A stretch of DNA of 64,000 bases from Chrysopilus asiliformis. Taxonomy: Eukaryota > Arthropoda > Insecta > Diptera > Rhagionidae. The position numbers and the translations under genes were made by a program. Positions 1 through 10,017 of this stretch are shown piece after piece (the stretch's first letter is position 1; each line of letters opens with the position of its first letter). The notes beneath the pieces are model-generated. The model was not told the DNA's origin. It did no database searches and saw only the letters and a program-made list of their open reading frames with translations. The stretch covers positions 109,120,324-109,184,323 of the forward strand of contig OZ035960.1 in the NCBI GenBank assembly GCA_964034945.1. The letters are read 5' to 3'.

Positions 1-171
1 TCAGAAATGCAAACCAAAAGTTTTTTGAGTGTGGTTCGGTCTTGGTTCAAGGGTGAATCGGATTTCTGGGATTTGGTTCCTATAATTTGAAAATTTGACT
101 CTTGTTTTGGTTTCTATGTTCATCCCCTTTCCTGTTATCTCTTACAATTTTGGATTTTGTCTCTCTCGGCA

Positions 172-372
172 CTACAACCGGTTTTCGGTCTTGGCCTGGC
201 GCAATCTCTCTCGCCAGAGGTCCCGGTCACGCGCCGATGTCCTCCAGTTTTGCATCCCAATTCTCTTCGCGTCCTGGTCAACGCCGTCTTGCCATCTGAG
301 GTTGGGTCTTCCTCGTCGCCTTGTTAATAAATTTTGGATCCAGTTCTCTCTATTATATAGGCCATCCCTCAA
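172..372 (-). mobile_element. Non-LTR retrotransposon (LINE) fragment, 3' end of reverse transcriptase ORF
   Basis: The minus strand reads about 65 codons containing RRGRPNLRWQDGVDQDAKRI and then NWRTSARDRDLWRERLRQA. This GRP-x-RW-x-DGV ... NWR-x-x-A-x-DR-x-x-WR signature marks the extreme C-terminus of many insect endonuclease/reverse-transcriptase LINE ORFs. The domains that should precede it (endonuclease, RT) are absent on the plus-coordinate side, so this is a 5'-truncated relic. Overlapping plus-strand frames here are shadows. The family identification rests on the motif only. Confidence 0.7.
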
Positions 373-436
373 AGAGATTTTTCCTTACTCGTATCTGCCC
401 ATCTCTTTCCCCGTACCACCTCTCCCGCTGGCGTAG

Positions 437-847
437 CCAGAGCGGGATCCAGCAAGGTCTGTGACCAAAATAGTTTTCATTTATTTTTCAACATAGTCTC
501 CTTTCAGCTCAATACAATTCGTCTAACGATATTGCAGTTTTTTCAAATCCTCCGAAAACTTTTCTTCGAAAATATCTTTAAGTGTGCAAAATAACCCTCT
601 ATTTCAGCTATGACCTCTTCATTTGATGAGAGTTTCTTCCCAGATAGTCATTTTTTCCTGTTTGACTGTAATTCATTAAACAATTTATAAGTAAATTGAG
701 ATTTTTAGTATGAAAAACCTTTTCATAAAAATAAAATTTAATTTTTTTCTTCTTAAATAACAAACCAATTTACATAAAATACTCAGGCGATCAATTGAAT
801 AATGGAAAAAATTGCTCTAATTAATTGTTTCTAAAACACAGTTGAAA
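437..847. other. Intergenic AT-rich stretch, nothing recognised
   Basis: No coding exon, RNA gene or repeat structure was recognised. It probably includes the 3' UTR of the DNAJC30-like gene, which ends at 848 on the minus strand. Confidence 0.5.
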
Positions 848-1786
848 TTAACTTTTTTTCTTCGTGATGTCGACATCGTGAGTATATTCTTCATACGAGA
901 TCAATATACACGCGACTACACACGACAGTATTCCAAAAATTAAAAGTTCCTTCTTAACGCTCATTGAAAAAGAATTCCGTTGTTCCTGTTTTTTGTCACG
1001 TTTCCTCATAGCTGCCTGCCGCCGTTCAAATTGAGTTCCGTAATGTTGTTTTGACCATTCGTCGAAGTCATAAATCGGAGTGCGACCAGTCGCTGGAGGT
1101 ACTTTAGATCTGAAAATTTTACATAATCAGAGATTGGCGGTTTCAACGAAAAAATGTGAATGTGAAAATTTCTAGATGAAGTTTTTAAAAGTGCTATTAA
1201 ATCAGTATGAAAAAAAAAATTGTGGGCCCTCAAAATTAAAATTTTCGATAGTGAACCGAGGGAAGCACAAGGATTTACACGAATATTTATTTTACTACTT
1301 GAGAGTGAATAATTGTACTTTTTCATATGTTGTGTATAGAACTTTGTTTGTGGATCGTCTTCCTTCTCTTCCGGATAATGCTGTGCTTGGGCATATTGCG
1401 ACCCAGCTGAATGGATTATTCCTAAAATAAGAAACATGTAATATTACTTAACTTTCGAATTGCAAAAACTCACCTTTGTCATACAATTTCCTCAGACGGA
1501 AATTCCCCAACACCTCGTAAGCTTCCGAAATATCTTTGAACCTCTGCGCGGCAGCCTCGTTGCCCTTATTCTTATCCGGATGATAGAGCATCGCTAATTT
1601 GTAATAAGTGACCTTGATATCCGAGTGTGTGGCCTTCGGTGTTAATCCAAGAGCGTCGTAATATTTTAAGTTTACTTGACTAGTGGTTGAGATATTGCAC
1701 GATAACTGCTGCTCACCGTTGAATGCTGTAGCCCGCCCTTCTTTCAGTTTTCGTAGAATTACTGTCTGCCATTGTCTCAACAGCAT
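848..1786 (-). CDS. DNAJC30: DnaJ homolog subfamily C member 30, mitochondrial (DNAJC30-like)
   Basis: Three exons: 1786-1474, 1421-1319 and 1109-848. Together they encode 225 aa with consistent phases and GT..AG introns. Residues 1-35 are basic and Ser/Gln-rich, compatible with a mitochondrial presequence. The J-domain covers about residues 40-105 and carries the HPD tripeptide (69-71) that activates Hsp70. Exon 2 encodes GIIHSAGSQYAQ. Exon 3 encodes GRTPIYDFDEWSKQHYG, the conserved C-terminal block of fly and human DNAJC30, then a basic helix and one hydrophobic segment (about 193-210) that would anchor it in the inner membrane. In mammals this protein associates with ATP synthase and aids complex I repair; that role is inferred here from family membership. 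The start at 1786 is the only ATG ahead of the J-domain. The gene looks intact. Confidence 0.9.
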
Positions 1787-2122
1787 AATACTCGAAAAGA
1801 TTTGCTTGATTTAAGGCAAAAAGGGATACCAAAAACACGATTATATCACTTTGCTACACCATCGTTTGACGTACAAACAGCAGTGTCAGAAGAGGTTGAA
1901 TATGTTCTTTAAAATATCAATCTGTCAGTTTTTTTTTTGTCTGAAACTGTGCTTTTTCATTTCAATTTCGTGGAAAAACACAAATATTTAAGAAAACCAT
2001 CAAAAAAAGATCTCAAAATCCGCTGTAACACGATTTTTAGGGTCGTAATTTAAAATTTGAAAATAGTGGATAAAAAGCTTCAAGCTGGCACCCCTAATTT
2101 GAGGTTTGCAACTCTGTTAAAT
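1787..2122. other. Upstream intergenic stretch
   Basis: This should hold the promoter and 5' UTR of the DNAJC30-like gene (minus strand, reading away from here). No TATA box or other element stands out. Nothing else was recognised. Confidence 0.4.
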
Positions 2123-2588
2123 CTGCAAAATTGAATGCAGCAGCAACAGCAGCAACGTCATGGAGAAAGTGTTTGGATTGGTCGAGAATCAACGCTGATT
2201 CTCAACGCTGAACTCGAGGATATGCTGAGCTTCGTCAACAAGTCGGGCTCATTCAAATAGGATCAGCTAGTTTGATGAAAGGTCTTATGAGTACTGAAGA
2301 CATCACAATGGACCTGTAGGGCTCCGAGTGTAGCGCTGTGCTCACGTCTGGGCGCGCGCGGTCTTCTTAACCTAACCTAACCTAACTTTCAGAATATGGT
2401 TAAGATTGTTATTTATTTAATAAAAATTTAATTTAGATAATCATGGAAGAAAGGTTAATTCAACAATTCAAAAACGTCAATTTTTACGGTTGCTGTTGCT
2501 GCTTCATCATAATTCATCCGACAGCATTTCTCTTTTTGCCGTCGCTCTTTGCGTCGACGTTGCTGTTGCTGCTGCATTGCAAATCAGC
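2123..2588. mobile_element. Non-autonomous element with GCAGCAGCAACAGC inverted ends (copy 1), interrupted by a LINE tail
   Basis: The left end (ATGCAGCAGCAACAGCAGCA, 2134-2153) and right end (GTTGCTGTTGCTGCTGCATT, about 2559-2578) are inverted repeats. A second copy lies at 7104-7968 and shares both ends and long internal blocks, for example TTCAGAATATGGTTAAGATT followed by the same roughly 110 bases. About 2220-2389 of this copy is foreign: a retroelement tail ending in CCTAA repeats (separate entry). The superfamily is not determined. Confidence 0.65.
2220..2389 (+). mobile_element. 5'-truncated retroelement tail ending in (CCTAA)n
   Basis: The sequence GGGCTCCGAGTGTAGCGCTG, then CTGGGCGCGCGCGG, ends in three to four CCTAA units. 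The same tail, much shorter and with a clear target duplication, recurs at 55814-55886. Short tandem 3' repeats instead of poly(A) are typical of some LINE clades and the SINEs they mobilise. The left boundary here is approximate. It sits inside the element at 2123-2588 and is absent from that element's second copy. Confidence 0.6.
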
Positions 2589-2779
2589 CTTTAGTCTGCG
2601 AAACAGAGCGGAACGTGACGGAGGAGTTCGCAAAAATCCATCCCAAACGGATTGAATAACCTCAAACCCTAAATTTGACACGCGCACATAACCTAATATA
2701 TTCATATATTTGAATTATTATATTTTAAATTCCAAATAAACCAGAACTAACTTTTTACTTCAATATTGCTTATTTAACA

Positions 2780-3176
2780 ACTAGAAATTGGACCCGGCTT
2801 CGCCCGGGTAAAAGCGTGATGAGAACAAAGCCTGGGAAAACAAAATTCAGTTGGTTATAAATTAGATATCCTAGAGCAGGACGGTCCGTGCTTTTCTTTG
2901 AAGTTTTCTTTGAAACGAACATCTATGCCAAATTTGAGGCCAATCGGTTCAGTAGTTTCCTCGCGGAAGAGTAACATAGCGCAAAAACTAAGTTTCGAAA
3001 TCACTTAACCCTCTCCCCTAGTCCCCCACCCCTCGCGCTATTTTCCGTAAGCCTATGTTGGAACCAAAACTACCACAGACACTCATGCCAAATTTCAAGT
3101 CAATCGGTTCAGCCGTTTTTCCGTGAAAGAGGAACAGACAGACACCAACTCATTTTTATATATTAGTACGATTTTC
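2780..3176 (+). repeat. Interspersed repeat with ACCCGGCTTCGCCCGGG hairpin (copy 1)
   Basis: It begins near ACTAGAAATTGGACCCGG with a short GC stem, CCCGG-CTTCG-CCGGG. It contains two versions of CAAT(C)GGTTCAG preceded by 'atgccaaattt', and ends CAGACAGACACC...TATATATTAGTA. Related copies are at about 34971-35630 (+) and 49585-50207 (-), with a tail-like fragment at 38945-39025. Repeats of this design are common in arthropod genomes. I do not assign a class. Confidence 0.6.
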
Positions 3177-3408
3177 AACTTCGACCAAAAGACGCAATCA
3201 AAACAGTGGTCGAAATGTCAGGTTCCGAAACGGAGCGGTCGTACTATAGGCAGGCCTCCGTTCGATACGTTTTCACGGAAACGAAACGAATCGGAAGGAC
3301 TTTGGTTGGGCCTTTACGCATTTAAAGGGGAGCGGAAAAAATCTGACGAAGAAAGGAGTGGAAAAGGGTTAAAAAGGCAAACAAACAACATCCACGCGGT
3401 AAATTAAA

Positions 3409-3541
3409 TCAGAGGCCCGATCGGCGAACACGACACGATTGGTTCGAGTCGCAAACTCCATGTTGTTAGTGTAAAACACTTTTTTTTACGACACGAATTT
3501 ACGACTCGAACCAATCGTATCGTGTTCGCCGATAGGGCCCC
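3409..3541. mobile_element. Foldback MITE (about 133 bp)
   Basis: A left arm GGCCCGATCGGCGAACACGA and a matching right arm TCGTGTTCGCCGATAGGGCC continue inward through GATTGGTTCGAGTCG for about 45 bp each side of a short loop. The outer end (CCTGGGGCCCTA on the minus strand) resembles the hairpin at 29776-29916, so they may be one family. It is non-coding. Confidence 0.75.
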
Positions 3542-3786
3542 AGGAAAATCACTTTTAACATCTTAATATTCCGTTAAAATTGTATATTTCAGTCCGTTAA
3601 AATTGTATATTTAAAAATAAACACAAAAAGTACTTACTAAAATATATTTGATTTTCTGTGGTATAATTCAATTTTAGGACAAGTTTGCTCGATTTTGTTA
3701 ATTTCAATTACAAAATTATTATCTCAGTTTTGTTGAATACAAACCTTTTTTCAAATTTATGAAAAAGAGTGTTTCAAATTACATTA

Positions 3787-5732
3787 TTATGGAAGTGAAG
3801 TGATGTTTGCTCCTTCAAAATTGTAAGTAATTATTTCTTCCCATTTATTAACTACCCATCGGGAAAATCCCTCATTTGAAACTTTGTAGAATGTTGGATT
3901 ATTTTCAGGCATATTGAAAATTAGTTTGTATCTACAAATAATAAATACTCTTTGAATTACAAGAAAAAAACATAACTGCGAAATACTTTCTACTTACCCA
4001 TCTTCACAGTGATTGTCAATGTAAAGGTGAAGGAGGTTATAGTGTCCTCTGACATTTTTTCTAACACTATTAGATAATTTTTCTAGAAAATCGGGTTTCA
4101 TAAGATTTACAAGGAGTGTGTCTATATCATAAGATTGAAAACGTTTAATCAACGTAATCGGTAATATCTCCCAAGAATTCTCCGTTATATCTAATAGGTG
4201 TATTCTGCTTTTTAAGTCACTATTCCTTACAACGGTTAGCGATATTAGATATATTGAACCATCTTAAAACGGATACATTTAGTATTATATAATATAATTG
4301 CAAAGTATTCTAAATCTACCTGAAGCAAATATGTTGCAAAATTCGTAAAACGGAGGTGCTGATAGCTTGATAATAGCTTGAGTCTCAATATCAAAGGATA
4401 TCATTTCGACGTTTTCATTTTTTGTACCCAGCAAATAAATTTTTCCATCCAGTTGGCACGATTTGTAATTCTCAATTTCATGTTCAAATTTAATTTTATT
4501 CCATTCCTTAATAACCGTATCAAGAATATAACAATATTTCGAATATTCTCCATTTTTCAATTTTCCTCCAATAAGTAATATTTTTGAATCAACTGTGACC
4601 AAACTAAATCCTGTTACTTCCATTGCAGATTTTATTCTTTTTAAGTTCATATTATCTGGATTAAACATCCAGTAGCAGGTTGCGTCCTTTTCCATAATGA
4701 GAATAGAATTTGAATTATGTTTGCAAAGTTCGGTATCTATTTTTGCGTTTAATAGCCAACTGGTTAATTCCAAATTCTCTTGTATTAATTTCTCGCGTTT
4801 GATATGCTGAAGAATTGTGTTTAAAAAATGCAATGGAAATATTTTAATTAATTTAGTACTACAAGACTTCCTGGCCTTCTCGTCGTGTTTGATCCAGGCA
4901 ATCATAGCCAGAAAAAATCCCTCAGCTGATTTTTTACATATAAATTTTCGAATACGTTCAAAAAATCTGAGAATCTATAAGTAGAGAAATCAATTGTTTA
5001 ATTGAAATGTGTGAATGACTGACTGATAAAATTACGAGTTCTTTATCGTTTAGAGAAAGGAAATCCCGATGACTGATAATATGAACGATGCTAGTCGCGA
5101 TGAACTTATGGACTTCATCAGTATTACAATTCATTAAATCTAAAATATAGCGTTGAAATATAATAAAAACTAGTACGAAGCCTATAGTGGTTTTTGTTTA
5201 CCAAACAAACGCCAAGTTCGAATGCAATTTTCGGTTGTGATACTTTTTCCTAAAAATTCGCAACATTTTTGCTTAATAAACTCAATTTGGTAAAAACTTG
5301 CGGCTTTAAGCAAGTTCATTGCATTTTTCGGAGCAAAATTCAATATTCCGTCGTACATGTAATCAACAATTGATTTTATAGAATCCAAGGAAAACTCTTC
5401 CTCTATTGCAACTACAGTTTCATGTGAGTCTGCATAAGAAATTGTTCCTTAAATATTAAGAAATTGTTGAAATTTATATTAAAAATACTCTTGGTGAAAC
5501 TTTTACCTGCAAATTTACCTTGAAAATATCCAGAGTTTAATACCAAAATGATTTTATGAGCTGGTATCAAAGTGTCCCGAACTTTTAATTGAACATCGCA
5601 AAGCTAAATGGAATTTTCAAAATGATAAAAAAACACTTTCAAATAATAAACTGATCAAACCTTTTCACGATTTTTCTTTAATTCACTATAAAGTTGAATT
5701 GAATGATTTGCAGTGTTATCAATTTTGACCAT
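3787..5732 (-). CDS. BTB-BACK-kelch protein (Kelch-like family, divergent kelch half)
   Basis: Seven exons: 5732-5661, 5603-5507, 5429-5202, 5139-5036, 4974-4320, 4262-3998 and 3931-3787. They encode 521 aa in phase throughout. Residues 24 to about 120 form a BTB domain (LCDVQLKV...IPAHKIILVLNSGYFQ, then IKSIVDYMYDG...NLLKAASFYQI). A BACK domain follows (CCEFLGKSITTENCIRTWRL). The C-terminal half is a degenerate kelch propeller: one repeat is clear (LLIGGKLKNGEYSKYCYILD), others lack the paired glycines. Such proteins usually act as substrate adaptors of cullin-3 ubiquitin ligases; that is family knowledge. For exon 2 the donor at 5507 was preferred over one at 5519 (same phase) because GKFA restores BTB spacing. 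No specific ortholog was recognised. Confidence 0.85.
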
Positions 5733-5934
5733 ATTGACGATTCGTTGTTAAACAATATTTAGAGAATCTTAATCTTTTACAGTACGAGACTATTATAAAC
5801 TATCAAACACAACTGTAAAGCGTAAATTGTAAAAAAAGACAAAACTATATTTTTTTGCTAATTATTTTTCAACTTTAAGATAGTGTATCAACTATAATGT
5901 CCAAAAATTCAAAAGAAATATCTACTATATCCAG

Positions 5935-6355
5935 TAGACAGCCTGTAATCTAGAAAGTAAACATGAGTGAACACTTATGAAAATGGCCGCAAAGCTGAAA
6001 AACGAGCAGATAAACCAATTTTTAAAACTTTAACAATTTGATTCATTATTACAATTGCCAAAATAACTGAAATCGGTTAATATAAGTAAAAAAAACTAAT
6101 GTCTGAGGTATCAAAAAAGTTTGGAAAATTGTAGTTGTTTTAAATCACTACAACTTTCCAAACTTCTTTGATACCTCAGACATTAGTTTTTTTACTTATA
6201 TAAATTGAAATATTGTTTGCAGCGTGTTAGAATCTGGAGAAAAAGCTGTTCTAACTGGCCTAATAGATTATTCTAATTTGAGTTAAGAGACTGTTCTACT
6301 CAGTAAGATAGTCTATAAGTTCTGATGTCCACTTTCTAGATTATAGTCTGCCTAA
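5935..6355. mobile_element. MITE with imperfect terminal inverted repeats and a strong internal hairpin
   Basis: The ends GTAATCTAGAAAGT (5945-5958) and ACTTTCTAGATTAT (6331-6344) are inverted repeats flanked by matching AGaC(a/t)GCCT. Inside, 6081-6133 and 6151-6200 form a nearly perfect hairpin around ACTAATGTCTGAGGTATCAA. It lies just upstream of the kelch-like gene and has no coding capacity. Confidence 0.65.
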
Positions 6356-6759
6356 TACCCAAAACCGATCGAAATTCAAAAACGCGAGAAATCAACGTCA
6401 AATTAGAGCAGTCAAAAAGAACCGTATCTTGATATACTTAAAACTTTATTTAGATCATTCGCTTTACACTCTAATTCCGCTAGAGAGCCTGTTATCTATA
6501 ATATTAATGATAATTACTAGAGCCTCCAAAAATTGTAAGGTGAGAAAATATGCAACACATGGATGGATCTTTTTTACTGGTGTAAATACGAAAACACCAA
6601 AATTGTGGAGTATTGCCTGTTGTGACTAATTTTGATTTGAAAATCAAGAAAAATAAGTGTGTTTCTCAGGTTATGGTAAAATATTCCTTGGAAGTTTTTT
6701 GTACGAAACATTTTCACTGACCACAAATTTTTTTTTAGACTTTTCAACATAAAGCTAGT

Positions 6760-7058
6760 TGCGTCCGGTTGACAGTTTGATGCGGTGACAGTTGGGCACC
6801 GGAAACGAATCTGGAGTTAATTCATTGTTTTGCACTTCTTCTATTAGTTTATCGTCGAAACAATTACTTTCAATTTGTTCCATACTTAAATTGCTTATAT
6901 CGTAACCAAACTTTTTTGCGAAATGACATTTCCGTACGTTGCCGCATGTAAAAGTAGAAAGTCGACCTACTCTATGCGGTTGCCGCATCGGAAAACGTAT
7001 TATTAGGGGAGTACTCATAGCAGCCCGTTGATTCTACTCGAACTGTCAACCGGACGCA
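6760..7058. mobile_element. Non-autonomous DNA element, TIR TGCGTCCGGTTGACAGTT, with internal open frame
   Basis: TGCGTCCGGTTGACAGTTT at 6760 is matched inverted by AACTGTCAACCGGACGCA at 7041-7058. An 87-codon open frame lies inside on the minus strand (6755-7018) and reads GYDISNLSMEQIESNCFDDK. I cannot assign that peptide; it may be a captured gene piece or chance. Part of the interior (AAAAGTAGAAAG...CCTACTCTA-GCGG) is shared with the unrelated-ended element at 21455-21662. Confidence 0.6.
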
Positions 7059-7318
7059 CGCATGACGGACGCATCGACGTACGATTCCGGTTCTAGCTTT
7101 AAGCTGATTTACAATGCAGCAGCAACAGCAACGTCACGGAGAAAGTGTTTTGATTGGTCGAGAATCGAATCTGTGACGTCACATTTTCAGACAGATATTT
7201 TGCTGCAACGCTGAACAGCAACGTTGACAGCTGGTTTTTGTTGGTTATGTATACAAGTGATTTACAACAAAATTTAATTTTGGAAACGAATTTTGTGTTT
7301 AAAAGTAAGTTTCAGAAT

Positions 7319-7615
7319 CAGTCTCTCTCGAGTTGCTGATTGAAGTGGTCGAGATTGGTTCCGGTCGGAGGAACCGTCATCTTTGAGTGTCTTTAGAGTG
7401 CAGACTTGTGTGTTCCAGGGGGGCTCGGGTGTCGGTCGTGATCCCGACTGTAAAAGCCAGAATAAACGTGTCGCCATTTTCATGGCGCACGTGTGATAAT
7501 TTGATGAAACCTGCTCGCTGCACCATTCATGTGCAGTGAGAGAAGATTCACACTAGACTCATGGCCATATAGTAGTAACTCGGCCATCTCAACTTAAATT
7601 CCAAAAAAAAAAAAA
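7319..7615 (+). mobile_element. Poly(A)-tailed retroelement insertion with 12-bp target duplication
   Basis: AAGTTTCAGAAT occurs at 7307-7318 and again at 7616-7627, immediately around a 297-bp insert that ends in about 15 A residues. This is the hallmark of LINE-machinery insertion. The insert starts CAGTCTCTCTCGAG. It could be a SINE or a 5'-truncated LINE. A convincing tRNA A/B box pair was not seen, so the class is open. Confidence 0.75.
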
Positions 7616-7744
7616 AAGTTTCAGAATATGGTTAAGATTGTTATTTATTTAATACAAATTTAATTTAGATAATCATGGAAGAAAGGTTAATTCAACAATT
7701 CAGAAACGTCAATTTTTACGGTTGCTGTTGCTGCTTCATCGTAA

Positions 7745-7891
7745 AGTCCGTAACAGATTGACCGGCAGTAGCAGTAGCAGTGGCAGCAAAATGTTCTGAT
7801 TGGCTGAAATCCGACCACATGTCGGATTTCAGCCAATCAGAACATTTTGCTGCCACTGCTACTGCTACTGCCGGTCAATCTGTTACGGACT
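7745..7891. mobile_element. Perfect 147-bp palindromic MITE with TAA target duplication (PIF/Harbinger-type)
   Basis: Two 71-bp arms (starting AGTCCGTAACAGATTGACCG) are exact inverted copies around the 5-base loop CACAT. TAA flanks both sides (7742-7744, 7892-7894), and the empty site is visible in the sister copy near 2508. A 3-bp TAA/TTA duplication fits PIF/Harbinger transposition. Identical arms suggest a young insertion. Confidence 0.8.
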
Positions 7892-8309
7892 TAATTCATC
7901 CGACAGCATTTTGCTCTTTGCGTCGATGTTGCTATTGCTGTTGGCATTGCTGCTGCATTGTAAATCAGGCTTGATAAGTCAAAATCAGCTGTTTCTTAAA
8001 AATATTCAACCCGAAAGTGGTTCAACACATAGATAATATATACTAATAGATAGCTAACTTTCGCCTATCGACTGCAACGCTCGGTTTTCCAGGAAATGGA
8101 ATCGTAACTACTTTGGTTTGTGTATTGGGTAGTTCTAACCTGTGCTAAACTTGGTTTGTGCCCTTGATACATTTTTCTCGCTAGAAAATCCAATAAAAAT
8201 TTGAAAAAACAAAACCAATATCTTTTAAATGTTTTTTTATTTTAAATTTCAATATATGTTTAAATAGATATCACATTTTGTTTTGTTATTTTTAAATAAA
8301 TATCACATT

Positions 8310-8875
8310 ACTGCAGTGGCAGTGAAGACGAGGGACAAGCCAAATGTGTCGAGCCAAGCGCTAGAGCTCCAGAGCCGTCCCAAAAGCAGTTTACAATCAA
8401 ACGCAGCTACGATATAGGGAAGGCGATAGTGCCAGCAAAGCCCACCATAAAGCTTAAGTGGGGCTTGATTTTGAGGCAACTTTGCCTCCGTCTTCATGGA
8501 ATGCTCGAGTGTCTCGAACGACTGGAAGAGGAATTAGAATTTATTGTAGCAAAGTAAGACTATCCCGAGATCATTACCTCGGCTTCCTCAGATCCCAAAT
8601 AATCACGTCTCTGACTGCAAAAGTATGCAGGTGTGGTCCTCACTGACTAAAGCTAAATATTCGCCCTCGGGCTCCCAAGAAACATCGTTAATGTAGTTTG
8701 TGTGACCTAGAAATACACCATGAAATTTTCTCAAAAATTGCAAATAAATGGAGATACCTTTCAGCAGTAAGTCACTGTGGAAAATTCTTAAGCAGTGATG
8801 CGCCCCAACCGCACAGAATGTCCCAACTTTGGGCAAAACCGACAGCGAAGTCTCAAGAGCGAAACTGATGGCTCA
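8310..8875 (-). pseudogene. NUP37-like nucleoporin remnant
   Basis: Minus-strand pieces match the WD40 nucleoporin NUP37 in order. First come SVLPKVGTFCAVGAHHCLRI and FHSDLLLKG (about 8770-8870), then GHTNYINDVSWEPEGEYLAL...EDHTC (about 8620-8708) after a small GT..AG intron, then VIIWDLRKP (about 8582-8610). Last is LYGGLCWHYRLPYIVAAFDCKLLL (about 8400-8470), like the NUP37 C-terminus. The middle propeller blades are missing, a stop and frame change separate the second and third pieces, and the last Trp-containing blade end is out of frame. The retained introns argue against a processed copy. Functional NUP37 is part of the Nup107-160 pore complex; this copy looks dead. Confidence 0.55.
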
Positions 8876-9259
8876 CAACGGATTTCAAGGTACAACTGCT
8901 TCAATTCTACCCACTCAAACGAATCGTTCTCTGATTCTTCCTAAAATACCGGTTTTTAAGGACACTTGAAAAATTACCGGAATTAAAATGTGCCCCAAAA
9001 TGAAGAAAAAAAAACTAACCTCAAATCATGGTCAAGTCGGAGAAAACATGCCACACGCGCGCCCTCATGCTTGAAAAGCGAAAAACACATGCGACACGTG
9101 CGCCGTTTTTTTTTGGAATCGGAACTATAATGAAAAATCGACTTTTTGTTCTAAGTTGACACACCGTGGTTCAACACAAATCGCATAAAATTGAAACAAA
9201 TAAAAGCAACTGCGTATCACGTACTAATAAATTTCGAAATTAAGCTAATTACCTTTTAA

Positions 9260-9764
9260 ATGGCACACTTGTTGAGGCGAATCAACTTTCAGCAGCTTCA
9301 TAGGTTTGCAATGGGAATTTTGAATCTGTGGTTTAAATATTTTGATTTTTTGTACATTGACATTCAGATTGAGCACATTAAGAACTCTTAGTAGCAGCAT
9401 TAAAGACGCGAAAACCCCTCAGCCCCAATCTGAACTAGGAACAATCAGTTTGAGCGATTCATGCGTGAAACGGCTGAAGGAAATTTGCTCTGATGGATCG
9501 TTTTTAAGATTGTCCGTGGAAGGTGGCGGTTGTTCCGGTTTTCAATACAAATTCGAATTGGACAACAAACTTTCAGACGACGATATTTCATTTGGACCGC
9601 CGGATGCTAAAATTGTGGTGGACACAACTTCTTTAGAGTATTGTTCCGGTGCGACTGTCGATTACCACAGAGAATTGATTCGGGCTGGATTCAGAATGCT
9701 CGCTAATCCCAAAGCCGAACAAGGATGTTCCTGTGGAGCGTCCTTTGCCATTAAACTAGACTGA
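9260..9764 (+). CDS. ISCA2: Iron-sulfur cluster assembly 2 homolog, mitochondrial (ISCA2)
   Basis: Two exons, 9260-9303 and 9368-9764 (intron GTTTGC...TTCAG), encode 146 aa. The ATG at 9260 is chosen because its exon joins in phase and supplies an Arg-rich mitochondrial presequence (MAHLLRRINFQQLHR). Reading exon 2 alone would lack an ATG. The A-type carrier fold covers about residues 38-146. All three cluster-binding cysteines are present: Cys70 in VEGGGCSGFQYKF, and Cys135 and Cys137 in GCSCGASF. In the family, ISCA2 works with ISCA1 and IBA57 to assemble 4Fe-4S clusters in the matrix for lipoyl synthase, aconitase and others. The gene appears intact. Confidence 0.95.
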
Positions 9765-10017
9765 ATTTAGACCGCTTTGCTTTCTTGGTAAATTCAAAAC
9801 AATAATAGATTTTTATTCGAGTTTTTTTTAGGTAGATTAATTGTTGGAGAAAGTGAGTTATTAGGAAAATAATTTCTAAACATTAATTATATATTTATTT
9901 TATACAATAAATACACATATAAAGTTTTCTTGTTTTAATGAAAAAGGAAATTAAAATCCATAAAATATATAATATAATAATATTTTTTGATGTTTTTTAA
10001 ACACAATCTTTGTTCAT

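Larger units (their letters stand above)
7104..7968. mobile_element. GCAGCAGCAACAGC-ended element, copy 2, carrying two later insertions
   Basis: It has the same ends and flanking blocks as 2123-2588. It is longer because a poly(A) retroelement (7319-7615) and a perfect hairpin (7745-7891) landed in it. Copy 1 shows the uninterrupted sequence at the second site (TTCATCATAATTCATCCG), which proves that one is an insertion. Confidence 0.7.

Noticed and set aside
2341..2392. CCTAA repeats as an internal telomere (TTAGG) tract
   Set aside because: Only three or four units, and the same flanking sequence with the same tail recurs at 55814 within a target duplication, so it is a retroelement tail.
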